A model generated the notes under the pieces. The model did not search any database, was not told where the DNA came from, and saw only the letters and a program-made list of their open reading frames with translations. A stretch of 9,750 bases of DNA from Methylococcaceae bacterium (GTDB lineage Bacteria; Pseudomonadota; Gammaproteobacteria; Methylococcales; Methylomonadaceae): NCBI GenBank assembly GCA_030699345.1, contig JAUYMX010000221.1:1-9750 (forward strand), read 5' to 3'. This document shows positions 1 through 7,407 of the stretch, piece by piece. A program made the translations under genes and the position numbers. Position 1 is the first letter of the stretch. Every line of letters begins with the position of its first letter.

Positions 1-83
1 TCATGCAGCCTGACGGCTCGGAAAGAGAGATTCACGTTAAACCCTTTACCGCCGATGAAATTCCGCAGGCATGGTTTATATGA
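1..83 (+). CDS. 3' end of an unidentified gene (partial)
   Basis: The frame beginning at base 3 is open from the left edge and stops at TGA 81-83. It gives a hydrophilic C-terminus that ends in the residues IPQAWFI. The stop codon overlaps the preferred ATG of the next gene (80-82) in an ATGA arrangement, the usual sign of a translationally coupled operon, which is why I call it a real gene end. The ATG at 3-5 is probably internal, because 26 residues would be very short and the frame reaches the window edge. I do not recognise the family. The gene product should be identified from sequence to the left of this window. Confidence 0.6.
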   Translation, partial: MQPDGSEREIHVKPFTADEIPQAWFI

Positions 84-307
84 TCAAAGAACTATTAAAT
101 GCCCGGCGTTTGCTGTGTCCGTTGCCGGTCATTCGTACTCAAGATAAGGTCAAACTGCTGGCAATTGGCGACCAACTGGAAGTCGTCTGTACCGATCCGG
201 GCGTCATGCAGGACATTCCCGCCTGGTGCCGCATCAATGGCCACACGGTATTGGAAACACGCTCAGACGATGGTGAATACACCATTGTTTTACAAGTAGG
301 TGCGTAA
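80..307 (+). CDS. TusA-family sulfur carrier protein (75 aa)
   Basis: This is a small cytoplasmic sulfurtransferase of the TusA/SirA family, which passes persulfide sulfur from cysteine desulfurase to tRNA thiolation, molybdopterin or other acceptors. The family signature CPLP is present, with the sulfur-carrying cysteine at residue 13, followed by the typical helix and the conserved DPGVMQDIPAWC segment. The length is normal for the family. I prefer the ATG at 80 over the in-frame ATG at 71. The ATG at 80 overlaps the upstream stop codon (ATGA) and has a GCAGG at 65-69 about 10 bases upstream, whereas the ATG at 71 would have that motif almost against it. The gene overlaps the following efflux gene by one base (TAATG). 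Which TusA paralogue this is (tRNA thiolation or another sulfur route) cannot be told from the sequence. Confidence 0.9.
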   Translation: MIKELLNARRLLCPLPVIRTQDKVKLLAIGDQLEVVCTDPGVMQDIPAWCRINGHTVLETRSDDGEYTIVLQVGA

Positions 308-1452
308 TGTCCGAAGCCACTGATACCGTAAAAATGGATAAACTCAAAGCCAGGGCCAGCTATGTCGGCGCTGCGGTCAATGTCACCCAAACATTAATCA
401 AAATCGGTTTCGGCATTCTCGGGCAATCAGCGGCGTTGATTGCCGACGGCATCCATTCACTATCGGATTTACTCAGTGATTTACTGGTGATTATTGCCGT
501 CAGACTGGGTAGTCGTGAAGCGGATCATGATCATCCCTACGGCCATCGGCGTTTTGAAACCATTGCCACAGTAATTTTAGGTATCAGCTTAATCGGTATA
601 GGCGGCGGCATTGCTTGGTCGGTGATGGAACGCATGGGCAATCCCGAGCATTTGCCGGTGCCTAACGAGATTTCTTTAGCCGTGGCCGCAGTGTCTATTT
701 TGATCAACGAATGGCTGTATCACTACACCAAACGCATCGCCAAAACTACTCGCTCCAAATTATTGCTGGCCAATGCCTGGCATCAACGTAGCGATGCGCT
801 GACCTCAGTGGTCGTGCTGTTTGGTATCGGCGCGGTAATGTTGGGTTATCCGTTGGCTGACGCCATCGCCGCGATTGTGGTAGCGTTGATGGTCGCGAAA
901 ATCGGCTTAACGCTGGTAGTCGGCAGTATTAAAGAATTGGTCGACACCTCATTGCCACCGGCAGTAGTCACTGAAATTCGCAGCTCCATCATGGCCATCG
1001 ACGGTGTGGAAGGTATTCATTTATTACGCTCCCGGCACATGGGCGAAGATGCCTTAATTGATGCGCACATTGTCGTTGACCCGCGCATCACCGTTTCAGA
1101 AGGCCACATGATTGGCGATATTGTCCGGGATGACTTAATCAAACGTTTTGACGATGTCATGGATGTGCTGGTGCATGTCGATCCGGAAGATGACGAAGGT
1201 TTATTTGAAGACAGCAAACCGCTCACCCGAGCTGACGTGCAGAGCTTGCTGGATGAATATATGGTTGAGGTGAAAACCGCCATTGAGGATTTTAGAATCC
1301 ATTATTTGGATGGCCAGATCGAAGTGGAAGTGATTCTGCCGTTTGCGCTCGCAGAAGATTCGATAAAACGCACTTACCTGACAAAGCAGTGCAAATTAAT
1401 CCGCACGCGCATTAAAAAAATCGATAACGTATTTTTATTTTTTAAACTTTAA
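307..1452 (+). CDS. Cation diffusion facilitator, FieF/YiiP-like Zn/Fe efflux pump with C-terminal extension
   Basis: This is an inner-membrane proton-coupled divalent-cation exporter of the CDF family. Residues about 15-210 form the six-helix membrane domain. The transport site is visible as H50xxxD54 in helix 2 and H159xxxD163 in helix 5, an HDHD set like that of ZitB and typical of Zn-selective members (E. coli YiiP has DDHD). The cytoplasmic ferredoxin-like domain (about 215-295) keeps the YiiP-type zinc ligands: H238 in GIHLLR, H254 in DAHIVV, H267 in EGHMIG, and H290/D292 in VHVDP. Residues 296-381 go beyond the usual ~300-residue length and begin with an acidic stretch (DPEDDEGLFEDS). 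The start has a TAGG element 6 bases upstream at 297-300, and its ATG overlaps the TusA stop. Zinc or iron are the likely substrates by family, and zinc is favoured by HDHD. Confidence 0.9.
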   Translation: MSEATDTVKMDKLKARASYVGAAVNVTQTLIKIGFGILGQSAALIADGIHSLSDLLSDLLVIIAVRLGSREADHDHPYGHRRFETIATVILGISLIGIGGGIAWSVMERMGNPEHLPVPNEISLAVAAVSILINEWLYHYTKRIAKTTRSKLLLANAWHQRSDALTSVVVLFGIGAVMLGYPLADAIAAIVVALMVAKIGLTLVVGSIKELVDTSLPPAVVTEIRSSIMAIDGVEGIHLLRSRHMGEDALIDAHIVVDPRITVSEGHMIGDIVRDDLIKRFDDVMDVLVHVDPEDDEGLFEDSKPLTRADVQSLLDEYMVEVKTAIEDFRIHYLDGQIEVEVILPFALAEDSIKRTYLTKQCKLIRTRIKKIDNVFLFFKL

Positions 1453-1453
1453 C

Positions 1454-1458
1454 GAGGA
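1454..1458 (+). promoter_or_regulatory. Shine-Dalgarno of argJ
   Basis: GAGGA lies 6 bases before the ATG at 1465 and only 2 bases after the stop of the efflux gene. It is the clearest ribosome binding site in the window and fixes the argJ start. Confidence 0.8.
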
Positions 1459-1464
1459 TAAGTC

Positions 1465-2679
1465 ATGGCAGTAGGTCAGTGCGACTTCCCACAAATGCCG
1501 GAAATAGCCGGGATTGAATTGGGCACCACGTGTGCTGGTATTAAGCAAACCGTCCGAGACGATGTGCTGGTCATACAATTAGCCGAACAGGCGACCTGCG
1601 CCGGAGTATTCACCCAGAATGCCTTTTGCGCCGCACCGGTGCATGTCGCCAAAGCCAACCTAGCCCACGCACCGCGCTGGCTGTTGATCAATTCCGGCAA
1701 TGCCAATGCCGGTACTGGCGCACAAGGCATGCAAGATGCCTTAAGCACTTGCGCCAGTCTCGCCGAAGTCGCAGGCGGCTTAGCTAATCAGGTCTTGCCG
1801 TTTTCAACCGGTGTTATTGGGCAACCATTACCGGTAGCGAAAATTCAGCCTGCTTTACCTGCCGCAGTAAAAAATCTATCGACTGCCAATTGGGCCAAAG
1901 CCGCCCAAGCGATTATGACCACCGACACCTTCCCGAAAGGGGCCAGCCAGGTGCTCAATATCGACGGCAACACCATCACCATTAACGGCATTTCCAAAGG
2001 CGCGGGCATGATCCAGCCCAATATGGCGACCATGCTGGGTTTTATAGCCACCGATGCCAAAATCAGCCAGTCCTTGCTGCAAACTTGCCTGTCTAAAGCC
2101 ACAGAACAATCTTTCAATCGCATTACCGTCGATGGCGATACCTCGACTAATGACGCCTGCATATTGATGGCCAGCGGTAAATCGCTGGTACCTGAACTCA
2201 CCGAAGGCAGCGACAATTATCAATTATTTGCCGATGCGGTCATGTCGGTTTGCAAGCGCTTGGCGGAACTGATTATCCGCGACGGCGAAGGCGCAACCAA
2301 ACTGATACGCATTGTCGTGGAACAAGCCCTAAATGAAGAAGAAGCCGTGCAAGTAGGCAAAACCATCGCACATTCGCCATTGGTTAAAACCGCCTTTTTT
2401 GCCAGCGACCCTAACTGGGGACGGATTTTGGCGGCAGTGGGCCGGGCTGGCGTCGAAAATATGGACTTGGATAAAATTGAAATTTATCTGGACGATGTCT
2501 GTATCGTTAAAAATGGCGGTCGCGCCGAGACTTACACTGAAGAAGCCGGCCAGCAGGTCATGAATAACGCTGAGATTACCGTCACAGTAAAGCTGGGCCG
2601 GGCTAACGCAAGCCAGGAAGTTCTCACCTGCGACTTTTCTTACGACTATGTGCGCATCAATGCAGAATACAGAACCTAA
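1465..2679 (+). CDS. argJ: ArgJ, glutamate N-acetyltransferase / ornithine acetyltransferase
   Basis: ArgJ catalyses the fifth step of arginine biosynthesis: it moves the acetyl group from N-acetylornithine to glutamate, recycling it in the cyclic pathway. Many family members can also use acetyl-CoA to make N-acetylglutamate. The precursor cleaves itself into alpha and beta chains. The cleavage motif is seen at residues 178-191 (KGAGMIQPNMATML), where Thr189 becomes the N-terminal nucleophile of the beta chain. Other family blocks are NSGNANAGTG (77-86), FSTGVIGQ (113-120), TVDGDTSTND (221-230), SDPNWGR (314-320) and the C-terminal EYRT. Its 404 residues are the usual full length and there is no frameshift. 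It follows the efflux gene by 12 bases, so it is probably cotranscribed. Whether it is mono- or bifunctional cannot be decided from sequence. Confidence 0.97.
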   Translation: MAVGQCDFPQMPEIAGIELGTTCAGIKQTVRDDVLVIQLAEQATCAGVFTQNAFCAAPVHVAKANLAHAPRWLLINSGNANAGTGAQGMQDALSTCASLAEVAGGLANQVLPFSTGVIGQPLPVAKIQPALPAAVKNLSTANWAKAAQAIMTTDTFPKGASQVLNIDGNTITINGISKGAGMIQPNMATMLGFIATDAKISQSLLQTCLSKATEQSFNRITVDGDTSTNDACILMASGKSLVPELTEGSDNYQLFADAVMSVCKRLAELIIRDGEGATKLIRIVVEQALNEEEAVQVGKTIAHSPLVKTAFFASDPNWGRILAAVGRAGVENMDLDKIEIYLDDVCIVKNGGRAETYTEEAGQQVMNNAEITVTVKLGRANASQEVLTCDFSYDYVRINAEYRT

Positions 2680-2697
2680 GGAAGTGCTGATTAAATC

Positions 2698-2759
2698 CTT
2701 CGACAAGCTCAGGATGAACGATAACTTATTGATTTCGTTCGTGGTGAGCTTGTCGAACC
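2698..2759 (+). repeat. Intergenic palindromic repeat (TTCGACAAGCTCA type)
   Basis: Perfect 13-base inverted arms lie at 2699-2711 (TTCGACAAGCTCA) and 2745-2757 (TGAGCTTGTCGAA). After a short asymmetric internal loop, an inner 5-base pair set follows: GAACG at 2716-2720 with CGTTC at 2736-2740. A 15-base loop caps the structure. The core sequence resembles a dispersed intergenic repeat that I know from many unrelated bacterial genomes. It fills most of the 114-base gap between argJ and the Nudix gene. It could form a stable RNA hairpin and affect readthrough or mRNA stability, but it has no U-tract and so is not a classical terminator. Confidence 0.8.
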
Positions 2760-2793
2760 ATGAGCGAAATCAACTTGTTCAGCGTATCACCCG

Positions 2794-3723
2794 ATGAAGG
2801 TCTTGCAAGTGGCCGCTGGCGTAATTAAAAATCCGCAAGGCCAAATTTTAATTGCACTGCGCGATCCTACATTACACCAAGGCGGCTTGTGGGAGTTTCC
2901 AGGCGGTAAGCTCGAGCCCGGTGAAACTGCCGAACAAGCCTTGTTCAGGGAGCTTAAAGAAGAGCTCGATATAACCGCCCATGCCGCGACACCCCTAATT
3001 ACAGTCAGGCACAGCTACCCTGATCGCCATGTGCAGCTAAATGTGTTTTTAGTAGAGAATTTTTCCGGCCTTGCCAAAGGCTGCCAAGGCCAGCCGCTTA
3101 AGTGGGTAACGCCGAATGAATTGCTGAGTTTTTCATTTCCAGCCGCCAATCAACCTATTATTACCGCCGCCCGCTTGCCGCGTTGCTACGGCATTCTTGA
3201 CGATGCGGATCCGTCACTGCTGATGGACAATCTGCACAAGCTTTTAGCTAATGGCATCAAGCTGATACAGGCCCGCTTAAAAAATCTGCCTGTCGATGCG
3301 GTAGACGCTTTTATCCGACAAGCTTATCCATCATGCCAACAGCAGCAGGCTGTCTTGCTGGTTAATTCCGCGGTAGCTGATGCCGACAAACTCAATGTCG
3401 ATGGTATGCATTTAACCTCGGCACACTTGATGGCCTTGACTAAACGTCCAACGAACATGCCATGGCTGGCTGCATCCTGTCACACACTTGAAGAGCTACG
3501 CCACGCTCAAAACATCGGGGTTGATTTTGTGGTGTTAGCGCCGGTGCTGCCAACGGCAACCCATCCCGATGCGCCAACCTTGGGCTGGGAGTGTTTCACT
3601 GAGCTGGTCAGACAAGTAAATTTACCGGTATATGCTCTAGGCGGCATGACTGCTGAAGACATAACTTTGGCTTGTCACGCTGGCGGACAAGGTATTGCTG
3701 GGATTCGAGCTTTTCTGGAGTAA
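2794..3723 (+). CDS. MutT-type Nudix hydrolase fused to a ThiE-like domain
   Basis: Residues 1-128 are a Nudix domain of MutT type, expected to hydrolyse oxidised nucleoside triphosphates such as 8-oxo-dGTP. The Nudix box runs from G38 to I60 with E44, R52, E53, E56 and E57 all in place; the consensus glycine at position 59 is Asp. Residues 130-309 resemble thiamine-phosphate synthase: QARLK (159-163), DGMHL, ASCHTLEEL, PVLPTATHPDAPTLGW and YALGGM. This fusion is a known gammaproteobacterial architecture often encoded next to argJ. Several ThiE substrate residues are changed, so thiamine synthesis is unlikely. The ATG has no strong ribosome site, but an in-frame TGA at 2761-2763 with no alternative start in between supports it. 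It ends 11 bases before the end of the convergent PepSY gene, with no visible terminator between. Confidence 0.92.
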   Translation: MKVLQVAAGVIKNPQGQILIALRDPTLHQGGLWEFPGGKLEPGETAEQALFRELKEELDITAHAATPLITVRHSYPDRHVQLNVFLVENFSGLAKGCQGQPLKWVTPNELLSFSFPAANQPIITAARLPRCYGILDDADPSLLMDNLHKLLANGIKLIQARLKNLPVDAVDAFIRQAYPSCQQQQAVLLVNSAVADADKLNVDGMHLTSAHLMALTKRPTNMPWLAASCHTLEELRHAQNIGVDFVVLAPVLPTATHPDAPTLGWECFTELVRQVNLPVYALGGMTAEDITLACHAGGQGIAGIRAFLE

Positions 3724-3734
3724 TTGCGTGTTGG

Positions 3735-4907
3735 TTAACTTATTTTTAACTGATGCAAACTCTTTGCGCGTCGCTTTTGCAGCCAGCGAATTAAGCCGGT
3801 GACGTAAAGTATTGCCGGTACAAAACCGCTGATAAAAACTACGATCCGCCCCGTCATTCCGGCAATTTCGCCATTATGCAAAGGATGCAGCCAATTCATG
3901 AAGGTATCTCCGGCGTGTTCTTCTCTAGGATCCCTGATCGATAACACCGTGCCGCTGTATTGGTCTATCCAAACTGTGGTTTTGGGAAATCGCAAACTCG
4001 GTTCACCTTGTTGATACAACACAATCCTGTAGGTGCCGTTCTGTCCATCTGGCGTTTCAATCCAGCGTAACCGAGCCTCTGGATACCGAGCTTTAGCTAA
4101 AGCTGCCGCTTGATCCAAGGTAATTCTGGAAACACCAACTTGATAGTTTGAGTGACTGGCTTCGGCGTGATACATCGGCGATAGATAATTTATCACTGGC
4201 GTGAATACAGTGTGCAAGTCCAGAACTGCACCGCTTATTAATAACAACAGCAACACCATAAAGCTATAAACGCCGTTGGTTTTATGTAAATCAAAAATAA
4301 ATCGCGGCTTGCTTGCGTGTCGTTTAATCAAGAATGCCTGCCACCATTTGCCGGACGCAGGCCACCACAAATAAATGCCGCTAATTACCGGTATCAATAA
4401 TATAAAACCGATAATACCCATTAGGGTTTTACCAGTTTCATCCAACAATAACGCGTAATGCAGATCAAATAGCCAGGTCATCACAAACTCGCCCCAAAAA
4501 CGGCTACTGACAACTTCTGAGGTATAAGGATTTATCCAAGCGATTAACGGCGCAAAAGACAAACCCGCTTTTTCGACTGGCGTGTAGTAGCGCGCCATCA
4601 TCATGGCTTGCGGATGACGCGGTATTTCCAAACGCCAAGCGGCACTTCGCTCAGGATGCGCTTTTTGAATAGCTTGAAAAATTGCTTCATAAGATTGCGG
4701 TTGCTGCTGAGCTTGAGCTGCTGAAATTTGCAATTCCGGATTGATAATCTCATCAAGCTCAACATAAAACACCAGCAAACTGCCGGTAAGACCCGCCAGA
4801 ACAAATATCAAGCCTGCACTTAATCCCAAGTAAAGATGAAAGTTCAGCCAGACCTTACGCCAAGGCAGTTGACGAGAATTATTTGTTAAACGTGTACCGG
4901 CAGACAT
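3735..4907 (-). CDS. PepSY-associated transmembrane protein, probable siderophore-iron reductase
   Basis: This is an inner-membrane protein of the PepSY-TM family (PiuB/FoxB-like), whose characterised members reduce ferric siderophores delivered by TonB-dependent receptors. Four hydrophobic helices are visible at about residues 25-48, 162-183, 212-232 and 353-376. Two PepSY-like extracytoplasmic stretches lie between them (about 70-135 and 262-325; the latter contains LDQAAALAKARYPEARL and TVWIDQYSGTVLSI). The N-terminal WRKVWLNFHLYLGLSAGL and the histidines H24, H150, H208, H341 and H344 at membrane edges fit the family and could bind haem. Its ATG lies three bases after the receptor stop codon, without a recognisable Shine-Dalgarno, so translation is probably coupled to the receptor. 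The length of 390 is ordinary. Iron is the family-based guess; another reducible metal such as copper cannot be excluded. Confidence 0.88.
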   Translation of the reverse strand: MSAGTRLTNNSRQLPWRKVWLNFHLYLGLSAGLIFVLAGLTGSLLVFYVELDEIINPELQISAAQAQQQPQSYEAIFQAIQKAHPERSAAWRLEIPRHPQAMMMARYYTPVEKAGLSFAPLIAWINPYTSEVVSSRFWGEFVMTWLFDLHYALLLDETGKTLMGIIGFILLIPVISGIYLWWPASGKWWQAFLIKRHASKPRFIFDLHKTNGVYSFMVLLLLLISGAVLDLHTVFTPVINYLSPMYHAEASHSNYQVGVSRITLDQAAALAKARYPEARLRWIETPDGQNGTYRIVLYQQGEPSLRFPKTTVWIDQYSGTVLSIRDPREEHAGDTFMNWLHPLHNGEIAGMTGRIVVFISGFVPAILYVTGLIRWLQKRRAKSLHQLKIS

Positions 4908-4910
4908 TAT

Positions 4911-7163
4911 TTAAATATCAAATTTGACATTAACTGCACCATAAAATGCGCGACCGTCACCGGGAGAAAATAAAGGCTCAGGAGCGCCTTCATACCACAC
5001 ATATTCCCACTCTGTATCAGCTAAGTTTTTGACTTGAAATTGAAGATCCACCTGCTTGGTAAGCTGATAACCAAGGTCCAAGTTTAGTAATGCGTACTCC
5101 CCAAATTCACCGCCGGTGTTGGCTGAGTTGGCAAAATAATCGCCTTGACCGGTAGTCCATAGGGAAGACTTTAGAGCCGAAGTAATTTGATAATCAATAC
5201 CCGCTGAAAACAGATAATCTGGCGTATTAAATACCTGATTACCCACTTTATATTGAGAAGCACCACCGATCGGCGCTTTGGTAACTATCGCCTCTTGTAA
5301 CGAGTAAGTCGCCCAAACGCTGACCGCCTCAATCGGGTTGAATTTGGTTTCCACATCTACACCTTGGCGTTTGGTGGCACCCACAGGTATGGAGCTGTTA
5401 TCAGCACTTAATAAATCTCGGCTGGATTCATTGGTCGCATCTTGACGCCAGTAAGCAACGCGTCCCTCAGCCCACTTTACCGGTTGGGCTTTGAATCCTA
5501 TTTCCCAGCCCTCGTTAATAGAAGGGGGTGTGTTAGGGGCAGTGGGAACACCTTTATACGTGCCAGCTCCTACATCTACCTGAAAAGTTCGCCCCCAATT
5601 ACCATAAAGGCTATACCCGTCTATCGGTGTAATGACCGCGCCTATTTTGGGTTGCCAAATAGTGCCATAATCATTCGCTTTGGCAGATATAAACTGAGCA
5701 GCACCGCTACTGGCGCGATGAGAAACAAAGTCTCCATCAATCCGATCTGCACGAAATCCCGGGGTAATTTTCAGCCATTTAGTAGGTTTGATTACAGCTT
5801 GCAAATAACCGCCATAAACTAAAAAATCAAACTCTTGATCCCTTATATGCCTGTTCGGGATTCTGACTGTTTTGATTGTTCTATAGCGATCAGATTTATT
5901 TTCTTGCTGTTGAAAGTCGAAACCAGTTTCTACAGAAAAATCATCCAGCCAAGACACAACCGGTCGGTAAGTAAGCGATGTTATTGCCCCATATTGCAGC
6001 TCTTCGGTTAAGCGTTCTTGTTGTATAAAGCTTTCATAATATTTTACAAATCGGCTGTCATCATAAGTATTGGCATAGCTTTTTGTTGTCCAAAACAAAT
6101 CATCGGTTAGATTAACATCAAGATGCCCGCTAAGTTGACCAACCTGACGATTAGCTTTGTCCGAATCATTGCGGGGCATTGATTGAGTCCGACTAACCAG
6201 TTGCTCTTTATAGGTTAAGTATCCAGATTCTTGTGCATCAGCCTCGCTCCAACGGGCGCTTAATCCTGCCGTGTATTTTCCGTCTTCCGGGGTATATGAC
6301 CATTTACCTGAAAAACTATTTTTCTCGGAAGATGCATGGTCACGATAACCATTAGTTGCTCGGTAAGAAATTGCATAGTTTTGCGAAAAACCATCCTTTT
6401 CGTAACCTAAGCCGGACTGAATATCATGAGTATCAAAGCTACCATAACTTACCCGCCCTTTGACATAGTTGCCGCCTGAATAGGTATTGATGTTGGCATT
6501 ACCGGCAATAGCATGTAAGCCGTAGCGTGGATCATTAGTGCCTCGGACTACTTCAATCGATTCAATATCCAACGGAAACAGTGCATCAATAAAGGGCATA
6601 TTACCGTCGTTGGTGTTACTTGGAATGCCGTCGATCAATAGTTTGACGCCATTAATGTAGCCCTCGCCATTGAAGCCTCGGAAAGAAAACTTACCGGTGT
6701 TGGCGCCTTGATTGAACTGGGTAATCTGTACGCCCGGCATGCGATGAAGCAAGTCAAAGCTGGTCAGGACATTCTGATTTTCGATTTTATCGGCATTCAT
6801 AATATCTACCGAGCTCAGAACATCGCGGCTTTGTAATGCCCCTGTCGGCGCGGCCGTTACCACCATTTCGCCTAATTCAAAGACTGAGTTGTCATTTTCT
6901 GGTTGTTTTTCAGGTGCTACTGTTTTGTTTTTTACTAATGTCGATTTATCAGCCGATTCAGCTGAAACCTCGCGTGGCGCTGATTTAGCTTCTTGTTCTG
7001 GTACCGAAGAAATACTCTTTGATTTTTTCACAGGGGAAGGCAATCCGTTATCTGCCAGAGCTTGGCTAGAGACAGTGCATGCAGATACAGCGAAAAAAAC
7101 CGCTATCGCCGAACTTAACTGTCGTTTTTTGTTGCATTCGGAGGGATGGGAAGCAGATGTCAT
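4911..7163 (-). CDS. TonB-dependent outer-membrane receptor
   Basis: This is a 750-residue outer-membrane active transporter, powered by TonB-ExbB-ExbD. A signal peptide is seen: KKR at 12-14, a hydrophobic core from about 18, and cleavage probably after ALA at 35-37. Residues 38-95 are a Pro/Lys/Glu/Ser-rich linker, not an STN signalling domain. A TonB-box-like ELGEMVVTA follows at 97-104. The plug (about 110-232) has the family motifs LLHRMPGVQI, FSFRGFNG, LLIDGIP and IEVVRGTNDPRYG. The rest is a beta-barrel ending in VKFDI. The start ATG has GGA 5 bases upstream (7169-7171), and the frame above it runs to a TGA without another start. It is followed immediately by the PepSY-TM gene, which suggests a ferric-siderophore or other metal-chelate substrate. 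I saw no convincing Fur box. Confidence 0.93.
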   Translation of the reverse strand: MTSASHPSECNKKRQLSSAIAVFFAVSACTVSSQALADNGLPSPVKKSKSISSVPEQEAKSAPREVSAESADKSTLVKNKTVAPEKQPENDNSVFELGEMVVTAAPTGALQSRDVLSSVDIMNADKIENQNVLTSFDLLHRMPGVQITQFNQGANTGKFSFRGFNGEGYINGVKLLIDGIPSNTNDGNMPFIDALFPLDIESIEVVRGTNDPRYGLHAIAGNANINTYSGGNYVKGRVSYGSFDTHDIQSGLGYEKDGFSQNYAISYRATNGYRDHASSEKNSFSGKWSYTPEDGKYTAGLSARWSEADAQESGYLTYKEQLVSRTQSMPRNDSDKANRQVGQLSGHLDVNLTDDLFWTTKSYANTYDDSRFVKYYESFIQQERLTEELQYGAITSLTYRPVVSWLDDFSVETGFDFQQQENKSDRYRTIKTVRIPNRHIRDQEFDFLVYGGYLQAVIKPTKWLKITPGFRADRIDGDFVSHRASSGAAQFISAKANDYGTIWQPKIGAVITPIDGYSLYGNWGRTFQVDVGAGTYKGVPTAPNTPPSINEGWEIGFKAQPVKWAEGRVAYWRQDATNESSRDLLSADNSSIPVGATKRQGVDVETKFNPIEAVSVWATYSLQEAIVTKAPIGGASQYKVGNQVFNTPDYLFSAGIDYQITSALKSSLWTTGQGDYFANSANTGGEFGEYALLNLDLGYQLTKQVDLQFQVKNLADTEWEYVWYEGAPEPLFSPGDGRAFYGAVNVKFDI

Positions 7164-7181
7164 AAATGTCCATGCTATTAA

Positions 7182-7261
7182 AGCTAAGGTGAATACCCAT
7201 CACAATTTTAGTGATGGCGCGCAACAAGCCGAAAATACTGGCTTAATAAATCACCTTAACT
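7182..7261 (-). ncRNA. Candidate structured leader RNA (three-way junction) of the receptor gene
   Basis: Read on the - strand, the leader contains three nested inverted repeats that form one three-way junction. The closing stem P1 pairs AGTTAAGGTGA (7261-7251) with TCACCTTAGCT (7192-7182): 11 pairs including one G-U. P2 pairs TAAGCC (7245-7240) with GGCTTG (7230-7225) around a 9-base loop. P3 pairs CCATCAC (7217-7211) with GTGATGG (7203-7197) around a 7-base loop. The G-U pairs form only in the receptor-sense RNA; the opposite strand would have A-C mismatches. P1 ends 18 bases before the start codon. I saw no B12, TPP, FMN or other riboswitch consensus that I know. Function, if any, is inferred from position only; single or paired protein-binding sites in DNA are an alternative. 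Confidence 0.5.
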
Positions 7262-7279
7262 AAGCACTACTTATGCCAA

Positions 7280-7309
7280 TCTATAAAAAAGTTACTCGCT
7301 CTATTGCAA
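7280..7309 (-). promoter_or_regulatory. Possible sigma-70 promoter of the receptor operon
   Basis: TTGCAA (7309-7304) and TATAGA (7285-7280) on the - strand are separated by 18 bases, each matching the sigma-70 consensus at four of six positions. Transcription would begin near 7273, about 12 bases before the three-way-junction structure. The match is weak and AT-rich sequence makes chance hits likely. Confidence 0.3.
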
Positions 7310-7407
7310 CATCAAGCGATAAGGCAACAAAAGCATTCCTGAATACTCATATTTTCTGATACGTTGACCACTAATCATGGTCACACTAATAGCGGCCATA
7401 AGATTTA

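Noticed and set aside
71..79. The longer TusA start at ATG 71
   Set aside because: The GCAGG motif would be only 1-2 bases away and the ATGA overlap with the upstream stop favours the ATG at 80.
1845..2223. Two overlapping - strand frames of 115-123 codons within argJ
   Set aside because: Both are antisense to the conserved ArgJ core including the cleavage site; they are coding-strand shadows.
2698..2759. An intrinsic terminator after argJ
   Set aside because: The palindrome has no following U-tract and matches a dispersed repeat type better than a terminator.
7182..7261. A cobalamin riboswitch controlling the receptor
   Set aside because: The B12-box and the conserved core sequences of that class are absent, and the 80-base three-way junction is much smaller than the usual ~200-base element.
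6889..7263. A 124-codon open frame on the + strand across the receptor start and leader
   Set aside because: It is antisense to the receptor signal peptide and linker and to the structured leader, has no ribosome site or recognisable domain, and is explained by the opposite-strand gene.
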